Positions 63,512 to 64,000 of a DNA stretch of 64,000 bases are shown piece by piece. The notes under the pieces were generated by a model. That model saw only the letters and a list, made by a program, of their open reading frames with translations. It had not been told where the DNA came from and did no database searches. The stretch comes from an uncultured Anaerolineae bacterium (lineage in GTDB: Bacteria > Chloroflexota > Anaerolineae > Aggregatilineales > Phototrophicaceae): contig CAKQCB010000001.1 in NCBI GenBank assembly GCA_934216615.1, positions 372,001-436,000 of the forward strand, read 5' to 3'. The position numbers and the translations under genes were made by a program. Position 1 is the stretch's first letter, and each line of letters opens with the position of its first letter.

Positions 63512-64000
63512 TTAGGATAAAGATTTATCAAGATCAATCAAAACTTGTTCACGAAGCGAAAAGGCCTCATTCGCTTCGATGGTCAGCGCATCTAGCGCTT
63601 CAATGGCCTCTTCAATGCCCGACTTTTCCTTTACAGCAGTCGAAAGCGCCTCAATTGCCACAGCAAATTGATCGGCATAACGCATTTGTGCTTCATCGAA
63701 GGCATATAATTTTTCGAGTTGTTCGGCCTCAATCTTGCGGGCAGCCATAAACCCTGAATAACCGGGTGCTGCCGCCTTAATGCGGTCACGATAGGTTTGC
63801 AACTTTGTCTTTACGCTGGCAGTTTCGCTCATGTACTGTAACCCACCATTTTTCAACAAGGATTTTTCCACATTGATGAGGCGGTTAACTTGTTCTGTCA
63901 TCAAACCCGCAACATAATCGCGAATCATACGGTCAGCAGTACGCCGTGCGGCGCGGTCAATATACCCGCTGAACCCAGGGATGCGGGCTAATATTTTTTC
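63512..64000 (-). CDS. Helical protein of unknown function, partial
   Basis: The frame is open from the right window edge (64000) to the stop at 63512, giving 163 codons without the true start. The visible part starts EKILARIPGFSGYIDRAARR and is almost wholly helical, with coiled-coil character. No motif of known function is seen. It sits 40 bases upstream of the SPFH gene on the same strand, so the products may act together at the membrane. Confidence 0.7.
   Translation of the reverse strand, partial: EKILARIPGFSGYIDRAARRTADRMIRDYVAGLMTEQVNRLINVEKSLLKNGGLQYMSETASVKTKLQTYRDRIKAAAPGYSGFMAARKIEAEQLEKLYAFDEAQMRYADQFAVAIEALSTAVKEKSGIEEAIEALDALTIEANEAFSLREQVLIDLDKSLS

Overview
The window looks like chromosomal DNA of a Chloroflexota bacterium, probably Anaerolineae or a relative. 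This is an inference from gene content, not from a marker gene. The clues are mevalonate-pathway genes that include an isopentenyl phosphate kinase, many secreted or lipid-anchored proteins with SH3b, LysM and Thr/Pro-rich linkers, LytR-CpsA-Psr and L,D-transpeptidase wall enzymes without any outer-membrane machinery, a tRNA-Val-type T-box leader, and a GC content near one half. Genes are dense and lie on both strands. No gap longer than 300 bases lacks a gene. I see no insertion sequence, prophage or CRISPR array, and base composition looks even throughout.

Layout. 1-6.9 kb: a partial nucleotide-carrier-like transporter behind speD, a THUMP tRNA methyltransferase, a LON-domain protein, a queuosine-precursor transporter, an IMPACT protein, an LCP wall ligase and an SH3b secreted protein. 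7.1-16.7 kb: an L,D-transpeptidase, then amino-acid genes (hisZ-like/hisG, hisD with a kinase-like gene, asd, pheA) and a UDP-sulfoquinovose synthase homologue. 16.8-18.0 kb: a SufR-like Fe-S regulator and an A-type Fe-S carrier. 18.0-23.5 kb: SH3b and LysM/M23 wall proteins, an SCP2 protein, a HEAT protein and a site-2 protease. 23.6-27.3 kb: a divergent isoprenoid locus (mvaD-family decarboxylase / UbiA-type phosphoribosyltransferase, mevalonate kinase, isopentenyl phosphate kinase). 27.3-30.6 kb: a peptide ABC transporter lacking ATPase genes. 30.7-35.3 kb: a PrsW-like protein, a small membrane protein, a modified trypsin-like protein and tlyA.

35.3-43.5 kb: lepA, a PyrF-like pseudoenzyme candidate next to cinA, a sugar ABC ATPase, a GNAT protein and purH. 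43.5-48.4 kb: tRNA-Thr(CGT), udk, then a T-box leader whose specifier reads GTC (Val), followed by a methyltransferase gene and valS. 48.5-52.8 kb: two tandem paralogous LysM proteins and mutL. 52.8-57.2 kb: a signalling group of a PAS histidine kinase diverging from a REC-ParA (CpaE/TadZ-like) protein, a sirtuin and a GAF histidine kinase. 57.2-64 kb: a zinc dehydrogenase and yajC, a secreted protein of unknown function, a NERD protein, a GT39-type glycosyltransferase, and an SPFH protein after a helical protein that runs off the window.

How they work together. Mevalonate kinase, the decarboxylase and isopentenyl phosphate kinase would together form the alternative route mevalonate -> mevalonate phosphate -> isopentenyl phosphate -> isopentenyl diphosphate. 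The UbiA enzyme would draw on the resulting polyprenyl phosphate. A recurring feature is enzyme homologues missing key residues: the HisZ-like protein, the CinA C-terminus, the PyrF-like protein, the PrsW-like protein and the trypsin-like protein with Thr at the Ser position. No single clearly new system stands out. The best leads are the Val T-box operon with its methyltransferase, the cinA/PyrF-like pair, and the REC-ParA/sirtuin/kinase group.
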